Shown piece by piece: positions 10,294 through 20,101 of a stretch of 35,710 nt of DNA (position 1 is its first letter; each line of letters starts with the position of its first letter). Origin of the DNA: Fragilaria crotonensis (Eukaryota; Bacillariophyta; Fragilariophyceae; Fragilariales; Fragilariaceae); the NCBI GenBank assembly GCA_022925895.1, contig JAKSYS010000647.1:1-35710 (forward strand), given 5' to 3'. The notes under the pieces are model-generated. The model did not search any database and was not told where the DNA came from. It saw nothing but the letters and a program-made list of their open reading frames with translations. The position numbers and the translations under genes are program-made.

Positions 10294-10940
10294 GGAAATG
10301 AATGTGTCCAAGACGGCTGGGTATCGCTGGTTGCATCAGTGTGAGAACCCAGAGCAGACTGTTGCCCAGTGGTCGGGACGTTTCCTATAAGCATCGCGTC
10401 CAGGAATGGATGGGTTCTATCGCCGACTTCCTCGTCTGAATCGGTTGCGTCCTCCAAATGCGTCCATCATGAGAGTTACTTGGCCATCGGAGTGCCAACA
10501 ACCTTTGAGGATTTTAAGTTTGGCATGCAAATATATTTGGTCGTTGTTGATTACCACTGTTTCTAAAAGCCTATCAAGAAAGAAGCTACAGTGCTCCTCG
10601 TACTTGATGTGTATGTGTTCAGAAATCATTAGCGTAGGATTGTGAACGCCAAGCAGCATCACGTCGAAATCCCACCAAGACATGTTTTTCAACAAAGATT
10701 TGAGGCCTACAAGCATCGCGAGTGTGTGCACCTTCTGTGATCGCAAGAAAGGGCACTCAAATCAGGGGCGTAATTTCAATGTATCGATGCCAATTTCGAA
10801 GGACCGAAAAAGTCGAGGTCGTCTGTGCGTGGCCTCGATTGCTATGCTCGTCGTCAAGCAATTAGTGCATCTCCATGTTCAAAGTACCTTGAAGCAACAA
10901 CACGGTGGTGTTCCTTTCATTCCTATAGTCCCGAAAATTT
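10294..10940. repeat. 3' flank of copy 2, homologous to 6142-6590
   Basis: 10294-10750 repeats the flank of copy 1. Relative to copy 1 it carries a 13-bp local duplication at about 10450 (gcgtcc-tccaaatgcgtcc) that splits the minus-strand frame open in copy 1. From about 10760 to 10940 the sequence is unique and shows nothing recognisable. Confidence 0.7.
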
Positions 10941-11109
10941 GACGCGGCAAGCTTTCCTTTTGACTTATCTGACGCAGTCGGTGGAGCTCAGTGCGAGATA
11001 CATGGGGCCTTATCACCAGGCTCCTCATTGTACAAGATCTTGTATGATAACCACCTCTATTCTCTAACGAAATCCACATCATCTCCAAGGTATGCATCAA
11101 AACAATCCG

Positions 11110-11557
11110 TGACGATGATTGCACGGCGTCGCGAGTGGTGACGAATGGTCAAGCAGCCTTCGGCAATGATATTGCTGTGGTGGTAGCAGTGGCAATTGGT
11201 TTGTTGCCATAAACGAATCAACAGCTGCCACACCGTCTGGTCCATTAAAGTCAGTTTCATAAACACCGGCAAAGACGGCCAATATGTTTCCATCGTCAGA
11301 ATAAATTCTAATGAGTCCCTGGCCATTGTGATGCGAAACAATCGATCCACACCATATTGTTCCATAAAGAGGTCTGGCATCTGGACTTCAATTTCCGATT
11401 ATAGCATGAATCGCAGAAACTTGTCATTTTTGGGATCAGATCCTGGCTTGTCGTTTTCTTAGCAAAAGCATCTGCTTCTCCAATTTTGGGAAAGGTCGAC
11501 AAATTACCGACGGCCTGGACGTCATTTTCTTCATCCGATAGAACGGGAGTCGGAAAT
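11110..11557 (-). pseudogene. Truncated, decayed copy of the PsbP-like gene (exon 2 only)
   Basis: Homologous to exon 2 of the intact gene at 16710-17187. It reads from a preserved splice acceptor (CTTGCAG then ATTTCCGACTC on the minus strand) through segments matching LSTFPKIGEA, LLMEQYGVDRLFR and the C-terminal VQSS, but in at least two frames with indels, and the stop codon is changed. Exon 1, with both targeting signals, is absent. Homology continues downstream to about 10940. It sits behind copy 2 exactly as the intact gene sits behind copy 3, marking a segmental duplication. Confidence 0.85.
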
Positions 11558-11619
11558 CTGCAAGTGTCATGGTGTCATGGTTCACGGTGGTGGCGTGGGA
11601 GCTGGGTTGGAAATAGATT

Positions 11620-12880
11620 CTATGCATACTGTACTTGTACGATAAGACTCACCGTAACGAGCTGTACTGGCATATAAGTCTGTCCGTCAGCCGAAGGTAT
11701 CATGCTTGAGAACGCGAGGGTTGGATCCTCGTGTAGTCTACTCGTTTCATATATGTACATCAACCCTATGCATAATAATTATAGGGTTAACACCATCCAC
11801 CATCCATGCCCGGTAGAACATGGTGCGTTGTTGTCTGTGAGCTCCCATGATACTTGGCTATCCCAATTGATTTTTTGATCAAACGTATCCACCTCCGCTG
11901 TGTTGATTCTCTGCCATTCAAAAGTTTAGTGAGAGATCGCTAACATAGATGGTGTCTGTCATCAAATCGCAGAAGGAGCGGTCGAGAATGATAGGATTTG
12001 ATCTCAGCAACGGTGGCGGATCGATTTGTCTGTCATCTGCAAAGTGCGGTTATTCTCTCTAAACATAGCTTTCTTCTCGTAGCTTTTCACATCACTATTA
12101 AAAACTAAGCAGACGTACGTTTGTGGAAATTATCACATCATCCAGGTTCTTGTTTCCAGCACCTGTTGCAAAGCATGTGTGCTGTGGTGTTGGTGGGCAA
12201 TGTCCTCATTAAATACCCAACATGCATTAAAGTCAGCTTGTTGCATTAAGCCATGCACGGTTCAAAAATAGTGTATACGGAGTAGAGCCCAATGTCCTTA
12301 CTAGGTACCGTGTCCCCATATCCAGTACAGGAGTGGTTCCCATGGGAGTCAATCGGTAGCTAGCAGGCGGGTGCGAGAAATTAAACTAGACTACTAGTTG
12401 TGTGTCTTGTGCACTTCCGGCGGACCGAACTCGTAGTCGATTCGCCAACGGTGCGCTGGGGACTACCTTGCTACTATGTTGTTGCGGTGCTGCACCGAGT
12501 TCATCAAAACAATGGGCTGAGCAGTTTCAGTTCTTTTCAAGACAATAGGCTTCTGCGAAGATGCGCTACGTATTTTCTTTTCATGTAGTAGTGTATAAAT
12601 GTAATGCATAATAGGTGGTTGGGCAACGTAGACGCCCGTGTGCGCGCATCCGGTCACAGTGGCACTGCCTCTTCTCCACTACCTAACGGTACCAGGTACC
12701 CCTCCGCCACCCGCCCACCACCATGATGAACGGGACGGACCCACGGCAGCGAGATCATGCACTACACCAAATGAGCCAACAACATTGAGTGGATTAGTCT
12801 CAATACTCCTCTTAATAACAGGTTCAAAATGACCAAGTGGTGTGAGTTCCCACCACTACTGTCGTAGCGATTAACAGCAA
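11620..12880. other. Intergenic, no gene seen
   Basis: Only short frames on both strands. An inverted repeat AACCCTAT (11762-11769) / ATAGGGTT (11781-11788) is present. A GGTTGGATCC motif near 11717 resembles a tRNA B box, but no cloverleaf forms. From about 12885 similarity to the region before copy 2 begins. Confidence 0.5.
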
Positions 12881-12914
12881 TCCATTGGTGCTGTGTTCTA
12901 TGTATTGTGCTATC

Positions 12915-13563
12915 GTGCTACAGTATGGGCTAATTTGGAACCACGGAATGCCATCGTGGCGTTCGTGGTTCGTGTTCCACTGGAGTCTGGAGTATTCATT
13001 TATTTCAATGGATTCACAGGGCATGGTACTGGATATGGTACCGTACTAGTACAGTACATCATTGCCAACAAACGATGAAAGCCTCTCATTTCACAATTCA
13101 TAACAAGACAAGTGAGAGAGCCTTTGAGCATATCGTACAAGACGTCAGAATGAGCGTGTTTGGTAGAATGAGGGCAGCGATGATCATCAGGAGGATCGCT
13201 ACAGGGACACGTGCAGGACCAACACCTTCTTTCTATTCCAATCGCATTCCGTCGTCTCGAACCTTTGCTCTTGTACATTGGCGCTGCTTCCACGGATGTG
13301 GGCGAGGCACGACGAACTGCCCACCAACAATTTCATTACAAACGTCTGGATGTCTTTCACGAATAAGGACAACTCCATTGAAGAGTACAGGGTTCACAGG
13401 ATATCGCCGCTATTTTGGTTCCACGTCAATCCTCGAAGACCAGGGAATGCAATCCAAATCTTCTGGTATAGGTGGGAAGAAACCAGAGCAGAATGCAAAA
13501 TCACTAGCAATATCAATCAACAAGAGAATTGTTGAGCTTGGCAAGGATGGCCACTGGAGACAA
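12915..13563 (+). repeat. 649-bp identical block, shared with 6645-7293
   Basis: Partner of the block before copy 2. No base difference by eye over 649 bp, while immediately downstream (from about 13731) copy 3 resembles copy 1 more than copy 2, for example IVDWIFENGKPQEIANC shared by copies 1 and 3. This is a mosaic pattern typical of gene conversion or unequal crossing-over. Confidence 0.88.
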
Positions 13564-16315
13564 ATCTTAAATTTATATGAGAAGCAGAAGAATGACTTCA
13601 ATGCAGTGAACTATTCGACAGCCATGTCCCAACTGGCGCGTATCCGACAGGCGCAAAAGGATGATCCATTGTTTGAAGAGTTTCTTGCGGATTTGAGCTC
13701 AAAGCTTAATAAGAATGGAATCATCTGGGCGGGAGATGTTCGGCAGCTGTCGACCGTTGTCCATGCCGTCGCGAAGATGCGACTACAGCCTAAACATAAC
13801 GCAAGTGCAAATGGAATAATGGCATTTATGGTAGAGAGCGAGATTGTTGATTGGATATTTGAAAACGGAAAGCCACAGGAAATTGCAAATTGTGTATGGG
13901 CGTGTGGCGCACTTGGAATCGAGGCCCCGGCGCTGTTTAATTTGCTCGACCAAAAGGCTGACTGGTTCGTGGATAATGCGACTCCACAGGGTGTCGCGAA
14001 TTGTCTATGGGCGTGTGGCACGCTTGGAATCGAGGCTCCAAATCTGTTCAGATCGCTTGACAAAAAAATCTGACTGGATGTTCGAAAATGCGACTCCGCA
14101 GGCTATCGCAAATTGTGTATGGGCGTGTGGCAAACTTGGAATCGAGTCTCCGACACTGTTTATGACGCTTGACCAACAGGCTGCAAGTTTGTTTGAAAAG
14201 GGACAACCACAAAATATTGCAAATTGTGCATGGGCGTGTGGCTCACTTGGAACGAAAGCTCCCACGCTGTTTAAATTGCTTGACGAACGTGCTGAGTGGT
14301 TGTTTGAAAGGGGAAATCCCCAGGAGATTGCAAACTGTGTGTGGGCATGTGGCACACTTGGAATCGAGGCTCCGAATCTGTTTAAATTGCTCGACCAACG
14401 CGCTGAATGGTTCGTTGGACATGCGACACCACAAGGTATCGCAAATTGTGTCTGGGCATGTGGCACACTTGGAATCGAGGCTCCAAAGCTGTTCAAATTG
14501 CTGGACGAACGCGCTGATTGGTTGTTTGAAAAAGGGAAGTCCACAGAGTATTGCAAACTGTGTATGGGCGTGTGGCGCACTTGGAATCGAGGCTCCGACG
14601 CTGTTTAAGTTGCTCGACCAACGCGCTGATTGGTTGTTTGAAAGTGGAAATCCACAGGGTATTGCAAGTTGTGTATGGGCGTGTGGCACACTTGGAATTG
14701 AGGCTCCGAAGCTGTTCAAGTTGCTCGACCAACGCGCCGACTGGCTGTTTGGAGAGGAAAATCCACAAGCGATTGCTAACTGTGTTTGGGCGTGTAGCAA
14801 GCTTGGAATCGAGGCTCCGACTCTGTTTACATTACTTGACCAACGCGCTGAATGGATGTTTGAAAATGCCACTCCACAGGGTATCGCAAACTGTGTATGG
14901 GCGTGTGGCAAACTTGGAGTCGAGTCTCCGACGCTGTTTGAATTGCTTGACAAAAATGTCGAAACCTTGTTTGAAAAGGGAAATCCACAGGGTATCGCAA
15001 ATTATGTGTGGGCGTGTGGCACACTTGGAATCGAGTCTCCGAATCTGTTCAATTTTCTCGACCAACGTGCTGAATGGCTGTTTGAAAACGGAAATCCACA
15101 GGAGATTTCAAATTGTGTTTGGGCATGTGGCGCACTTGGCATCGAGTCTCCGGCTGTGTTTAAATTGCTGGACGAACGTGCTGAACAGTTGTTTGAAAAG
15201 GGAAGTCCACTGGGTATTGCTAATTGTGTATGGGCTTGTGGCAAACTTGGAATCGAGGCGCTGACGGTGTTTAAGTTACTCGACCAACATGCCGAATGGT
15301 TGTTTGAAAAGGGAAATGCACAAAATATTGCAAATTGTTTATGGGCGTGTGGCAAACTTGGAATTGAGGCTCCGAAGTTGTTCAAATTGCTCGACGAGCG
15401 TGCTGAGTTGTTATTTGAAAATGGAAATTCACAAACTATTGCTAATTGTGTATGGGCGTGTGGCAAACTTGGAATCGAGGCGCTGACGGTGTTTAAGTTA
15501 CTCGACCAACATGCCGAGTCGTTGTTTGAAAGGGGAGATCCACGAAATGTTTCGAACTGTGTGTGGGCGTGTGGCACACTTGGAATCGAGGCCCCGAATT
15601 TGTTTAGATTGCTCGACCAGCACGCTGAATGGTTCGTAGGAAATGCGACTCCACAAGGTATCGAAAATTGTGTATGGGCATGTGCCACACTTGGAATTGA
15701 GGCTCCGAAGCTGTTCAAATTGCTCGACGAGCGTGCGGAGTGGTTATTTGAAAATGGAAATCCACAAAATATTGCAAATTCTGTATGGGCGTGTGGCAAA
15801 CTTGGAATCGAGGCTCCGACGCTGTTTAAGTTGCTTGACGAACACGCTGTGTGGATGTTTGAAAAGGGAAATTCTCAAGATATTGCAAATTGTGTGTGGG
15901 CGTGTGACTCACTCGGAATCGAGGCTCCGACGGGTCTCAAATTGCCGGACAATAGTGCTGAATAGTTGTTTGAAAAGGAAAATCCACAACATATTTGCAA
16001 ATTGTGTATGGGCGTGTAGTGGACTTGGAACGGAGGGTCCGACGCTGTTTATATTGTTTGACGAAAGTTCTAGATTGTTGTTTGGAAAGTAAGACCCACA
16101 AATGTGTCTGTGAAACACTTGGAATCGGGTCTCCGACGCTGTTTCAATTGCTCAACGAACGTGCTGAGCGGTTGTTCGACAAGGGAAGTCAATTGGAGAT
16201 TGCAAAACTGCGCATGAGGGCTTGCTATGTTGCGAACTCTCATTCGCCAGGCTTTTTCTCGGCACTGGTGCGCTGCCTGGATATTGCTTTAGTTGAAGCC
16301 AATTAGCAGGATTCG
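13075..16315 (+). pseudogene. OPR/HPR-repeat protein, copy 3 (two frameshifts, RAP domain lost)
   Basis: Third paralogue. The N-terminus is identical to copy 2. Reading breaks twice, each time by one extra A in a run: near 14061-14067 (A7, where copy 1 has A6 in the equivalent DKKSDW codons) and near 14530 (A5, elsewhere A4). The frame then runs to a stop at 15965 in repeat 19. Two further repeats are recognisable but decayed (15966-16240), and a remnant of the cap and linker (SPGFFSALVRCLDIAL) ends near 16306. A trace of the linker (tggaacagtcttttgg) lies at about 16390. No RAP sequence follows. Even with the two A-run shifts discounted, the gene ends without its RAP domain, so it is either a pseudogene or a repeat-only protein of about 960 residues. 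Confidence 0.85.
13867..15960 (+). repeat. 111-bp tandem repeat array, about 19 units (copy 3)
   Basis: Same 37-residue unit as copies 1 and 2, but more diverged from unit to unit. ALTVFKLLDQHAE variants recur as units 13 and 15, both next to GKLGIEAPKLFKLLDERAE-type units. Two units contain the +1 A shifts. Two more, badly decayed units extend to about 16240. Confidence 0.85.
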
Positions 16316-16709
16316 TGCGTTGCATTCTTTGCCATTAGACTGTCGTTGACCATAGTCTTCTGGATTAGAATAACCTCGTTCTCACCTCATGGAACAGTCT
16401 TTTGGAATGAAAAACTCAGTGCTTTACCAGATATACAAACAATGCTTCTACTTGTCTAGCAGCAACCAACACATTATCGCGTACTAAGATACGAAATAGC
16501 AGTAACACGGTGTCGCTATAACGCCTTCGGGAGTCCAGAGCACTCGACGCGCTAGTGTTCCATTCTGACATATCTGACTCAGTCGGTGAAGGTTAGAGTG
16601 TGACACATGGTGGGTCTCGAATCTCCAGGCTCGTCATTGCAATAGATCGCGAATGATAACCATCTCTATTCTAAAGATGCCACCTTCTGTCGGCATCGAA
16701 ACAATCCCG
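16316..16709. other. Decayed 3' region of copy 3 and its boundary with the PsbP-like gene
   Basis: About 16330-16430 still matches the linker region of copies 1 and 2 (the LWNSLL codons) but with many indels. From about 16540 it is homologous to about 10940-11110 behind copy 2. No gene is seen. Confidence 0.55.
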
Positions 16710-17688
16710 TTACGACGATTGAACGGTGTCACCAGTTGTGGTCTCGATAGGTGCAGCCGTTGACAATGAAGCGGATTGATCTGTCGCCACGAACGAATCA
16801 ACAACCTGTTGCATAGCCACACCGTCTGGTCCATTAAAGTCAGTCTCGAGAGCACTGGCAAAGACGGCCAAAATGTTACCATCGTTGGATTCTAGAGATG
16901 CCTTGGCCGTTGTGAAGCGAAACAATCGATCCACACCATATTGTTCCATCAAGAGTTCTGGTTTCTGGACTTCAATTTCGGATTTTAGCATGAATCGCAG
17001 AATCTTGTCATTTTTGGGATCAATGGCAACATTGAAGATTTGTGTATTGGTAGATCCTGGCTTGTCCTTTTCGCGTCGCAAGTTAATAAGATTAGCAATA
17101 GCACCTGCTTCACCGATTTTGGGAAAAGTTGACAAATCGCCAACGGCCTCGACGCCATTTTCTTCCAATAGGACGCGAGTCGGAAATCTGCAAAGTGTCA
17201 TGGTGGTGGTGAGATGTGTTGAAAATCGTGGCAACGTGGATACCTCTGGTATGTTGCATGCATGACTGATCCTACAACATGACTCACCGTTCCACTGCAA
17301 CGATTTCTGCCTTGCCCATATCGCCAGCAGTAAAGATACTTGACCCTCTACGACCTTTGCCAGTATCGGAATCTGGTAAATCTCCTTTGGATGAGCGTCG
17401 CAATCGAAAGTAATTGCTGGGTGTGCTGATGAGAAACAATCCGAGTGGATCCACAAACAATTTCATTTCAATAGCATCTTCTGCGGCGACTGGCGCTGCT
17501 GAAAATGGGATTAGACTTGCAGTCGTTGCCACGAGTGCAACTTGTCGGCAGAGGGTCCTCCTGTCGACTGTGGCCCCAAGTGCTGACGAAGTTAATACAG
17601 AATGGCGATTTGTCCTAATTGTCTGGAAGGAAAACACCGACCCAATAGAGAGAAAGAGGAGCAGTTGTGGTGCACGTGAGAGATTCAT
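16710..17688 (-). CDS. PsbP-like thylakoid lumen protein, two exons
   Basis: Exon 1 is 17688-17288 and exon 2 is 17187-16710, joined over a 100-bp intron (donor GTGAGT at 17287, acceptor TTTGCAG ending 17188). Phase is kept (CG+A = Arg), giving 292 residues. Residues 1-20 form a signal peptide ending VFS, followed by Phe21, as in diatom plastid leaders (ASAFAP-type). After a transit-like stretch comes RR at 43-44, a hydrophobic run, and an AxA-like site (VAA, then Glu70), a Tat-type lumen signal. The mature part has the PsbP-style opening FVDPLGLFLISTPSNYFR, SSIFTAGDMGKAEIVAVERFP in the middle (split here by the intron), and ends VVDSF. PsbP-family proteins assist photosystem II oxygen evolution or assembly of photosystem complexes. 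I cannot say which subfamily this is. A truncated duplicate lies at 11110-11557. Confidence 0.75.
17188..17287 (-). other. Intron of the PsbP-like gene
   Basis: 100-bp GT-AG intron: GTGAGT donor, TTTGCAG acceptor. Without splicing, exon 1 would meet a stop immediately (CGG TGA). The truncated duplicate keeps the acceptor context at 11557, which independently supports this boundary. Confidence 0.85.
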
Positions 17689-18045
17689 GGTTCGTTGACA
17701 GTTGATGGACGAATACAGTACAATAGTTGTGGTGTGTGATTTTAGTGGTGGAGGCGAGGATCTGAAAAGTGCAAACAACGCATCACCGCATCCATCAAAC
17801 AAACATATGCGACATGTGAGAGATTCAGATTTTTGAAACAAATTGTATTCGTGAGTATATAGAATAGATATGAATTCGATTGTGGATGACTGCATGATGA
17901 ATGAATATCAACAGTGAAACGTGTCGTGCTGTCGTGCTCGAGTGCTGACTGCTGACGTGCTGATCGACTTCCTACAGTAGATGTATGGTACAACAGTAGT
18001 ACGAGATATGAGCGCAAAACTTAAAATCGGGGGGAAAAAAAGAAA
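17689..18045. promoter_or_regulatory. Upstream region of the PsbP-like gene
   Basis: No gene is seen. The region separates two minus-strand genes and must hold the PsbP-like promoter. I can point to no defined motif. Confidence 0.35.
18035..18041 (-). terminator. RNA polymerase III terminator of tRNA-Pro
   Basis: Seven consecutive T on the minus strand, beginning 4 bases past the 3' end of the tRNA (preceded by TTTC). This is the usual Pol III stop signal. Confidence 0.8.
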
Positions 18046-18117
18046 GGTCGGTTCGGGGGATTGAACCCCGGACCTCCTGCACCCAAAGCAGGAATCATAC
18101 CACTAGACCAAACCGAC
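18046..18117 (-). tRNA. tRNA-Pro (anticodon UGG)
   Basis: A 72-nt cloverleaf with no intron. The acceptor stem GTCGGTT pairs with AACCGAC, with a C discriminator as in eukaryotic tRNA-Pro. The anticodon stem CCTGC/GCAGG closes the loop TTTGGGT, so the anticodon is TGG (codon CCA). The T arm holds GGTTCAATCCC, a B box; the D arm holds TGGTCTAGTGG, an A box. The CCA end is not encoded. Confidence 0.97.
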
Positions 18118-18511
18118 ATTAACGCTTGACACCATCGGTGCTCGTAATTAACATGAATGCTATCACGATGTTATTGATTCATTACCATTTCGACTTTCGA
18201 ATATCCACCACCAGAAAGATCGACACCAAAAAAAAACGGCTTCGTATACAACACAGCCAACGAAGTTTAAGTTATGCAAGCCGATAGGTAAACAATAAAC
18301 ATGAGGACGGGAACAAGTATTGAATTTGAATGGGGTGTCAATTCACGTGGGGCTGCAACCTGCAGGAGATAAAAGGGCCATTCAAGTACTATTCGACGAC
18401 TGAGGGAGACACATCGTCAGCGACCAAACGTCGTTGTGGCTGGGGCGCCACAATTTTTTGAATCTCATGTTCAATGTCTCATCGCTCGTTAAACTCAGCA
18501 TGAATTCTGGA
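18118..18511. other. Intergenic, no gene seen
   Basis: Contains the upstream side of the tRNA gene and the 3' flank of the methyltransferase gene. Short frames only. Confidence 0.5.
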
Positions 18512-19864
18512 CTATAGCTCCTTCCGAAATTCGTACAGGATATAGGTCCATGAGGAAAGATCAGTAAAGTGAAGGTAGCATTCCTCCTCATCTTTTGATG
18601 CAAGCGGATTCTCATGATATTTAGGCGGCGCGTTTGTTCTTGAGACTTGAACGAAACCTTCTTCTTGAATCTCCTGCAGGAACTGATCCAAACCGTCACG
18701 ACCTGTATCGGGAGCGACATAATAAAACGTCCCGCCTGGTTGTAAAAGTCCATGTATGACTTTCTTGAGAAGCGGCACGATTGATTTGCTGTAAATCAAG
18801 TCGGAACCAATAATGGTATCCACAGGCTCCGGCCATGTTGATGCGTCGTCCCAATCAATAGTACTTGCTGATGCCATGTGACCAAGATTATTCAATTCGA
18901 CATTGAAACGTAAATTCTCCACGGTTTGCGGATTCAAATCTGTCACCAACATGCTCTGCAGGGAGCCATGCTTGGCCAAGGCCAGACCAGGGACGCCACA
19001 GCCGGCACCTAGTTCAACCACGGTCTTGTTTTGGAAGGCAGGAGCAATGTCAGCCATCCATCGAGCCATGACCAAACTGGCACACCAAACACCCAAGCCT
19101 GTCGTGTCGTGGACAGGAGCATCACCAAAGGGATCGTCTGCAATGACAAGTTCTCGTATTTTGCAGATAATGTCAGTTTCCGGTAGGAAGGCAAAATCGT
19201 GCACGATGGATTCCGACTTTTTTATTTTCTTGTTCCGTAGAACGTTTGGAGCATCGTTATCATTATTATCATCAAGTTGTTGTTCTGCTTCATCAACTTC
19301 CTTCGCCCCCACGAGCAACTTCTCTTCGGATGCTGAATCATGTTCCAGTAGCAACTTGGCTGTTTCTGTCGATTTGCTTCCAAATCCCTCGGTCAATGCC
19401 GATCGACCAAATTCATTACGTTCCAGTACATCAATATCTTTGTAGTGTTCCAACAGCACAGCGACAACCTCATGATGACCATTGGATGCGGCCCAATGAA
19501 GTGGTGTGTTTCCAGATTGATTCTTGACAAATTGAGCACCACAAGATATCAAAAGTTGAACCGTACTGGTATGACCATTGGCACATGCCTTGTGAAGGGC
19601 AGTTGTGCCCGAGTCGTCCGTTGTTTGGAGAATCGTACTGTTGTTGCTGTCATCGTTGTTGTTGTCAAATGTCGACAGGAGGGCGCGCACAACATCTATC
19701 TCACCAAAACGGGCAGCCTCAAGTAATTCAAAGCAGGCATCTTCTTCAGTAAGGTCAGCAACTTGTAGGAGCAAGTCGTTGTATTCATCAATCGACATTT
19801 CGAGAGGGGGTGTCATCGACTGGGTCGACATGGTGCCAAACTTTGAGAGTGACTCAATGCTCAA
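18512..19864 (-). CDS. Ankyrin-repeat protein fused to a family-16 (METTL21-like) methyltransferase
   Basis: A 450-residue protein. Residues 41-175 hold about three ankyrin repeats (TALHKACANGHTSTVQLLIS, then GNTPLHWAASNGHHEVVAVL, then GRSALTEGF). A charged linker (about 180-215) leads to an S-adenosylmethionine-dependent domain of the Methyltransf_16 type: the motif I glycine loop VVELGAGCGVPGLAL (282-296), VTDLNPQTVENLRFN (307-321), IDWDD (336-340), and GSDLIYSKSIVPLL (353-366), the last close to the D-x-x-Y signature of the protein-lysine methyltransferases in this family. Likely a cytosolic protein-lysine methyltransferase with ankyrins for substrate choice; the substrate is unknown. Met12 (GTMSTQ) is an alternative start. 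It is transcribed away from the GT90 gene over a shared intergenic region. Confidence 0.88.
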   Translation of the reverse strand: MSIESLSKFGTMSTQSMTPPLEMSIDEYNDLLLQVADLTEEDACFELLEAARFGEIDVVRALLSTFDNNNDDSNNSTILQTTDDSGTTALHKACANGHTSTVQLLISCGAQFVKNQSGNTPLHWAASNGHHEVVAVLLEHYKDIDVLERNEFGRSALTEGFGSKSTETAKLLLEHDSASEEKLLVGAKEVDEAEQQLDDNNDNDAPNVLRNKKIKKSESIVHDFAFLPETDIICKIRELVIADDPFGDAPVHDTTGLGVWCASLVMARWMADIAPAFQNKTVVELGAGCGVPGLALAKHGSLQSMLVTDLNPQTVENLRFNVELNNLGHMASASTIDWDDASTWPEPVDTIIGSDLIYSKSIVPLLKKVIHGLLQPGGTFYYVAPDTGRDGLDQFLQEIQEEGFVQVSRTNAPPKYHENPLASKDEEECYLHFTDLSSWTYILYEFRKEL

Positions 19865-20101
19865 CTTGTGTTTTTTATCACGTGTGGTGAAAAGAAAAAA
19901 TGAGTGGCCTTCGATGGATTGTTCGCGACTGTTACGATGTACTGTACGCTCATGTCCTTGTACCGGTACTGTATTTTTAAGTTGTGGTATGGCATCACCG
20001 TAATACTCCAGTGTACAGTATCAGATTATGTCAACTGGCAACATACGAAGTTGGGGTCTGTCCACATTTCATCTGTTGTTGCTCATGTCTCGGCAACTCC
20101 C
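19865..20101. promoter_or_regulatory. Divergent promoter region
   Basis: 237 bp separate the start of the ankyrin-methyltransferase gene from the preferred GT90 start. It contains GTAC-rich motifs (gtactgtacg, gtaccggtactgtat, gtgtacagtat) like those upstream of the repeat-RAP genes. Shared regulation is a guess. Confidence 0.35.

Noticed and set aside
11690-11740. Possible tRNA relic (GGTTGGATCC inside a short stem)
   Set aside because: No acceptor, D or anticodon stems form around it.
11762-11788. AACCCTAT ... ATAGGGTT as an interstitial telomere pair
   Set aside because: Only one telomere-like unit on each side; an 8-bp inverted repeat is easily chance.
3841-15960. CRISPR-like array
   Set aside because: The units are contiguous coding repeats of 111 bp with no unique spacers, in a eukaryotic context.
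18903-19445. 180-codon plus-strand frame
   Set aside because: Antisense shadow of the ankyrin-methyltransferase gene, which has clear domains.
19904-20101. N-terminal extension of the GT90 protein from the ATG at 19904
   Set aside because: It would start 40 bp from the divergent gene and add non-protein-like sequence before a normal type II signal anchor; the ATG at 20102 fits better.
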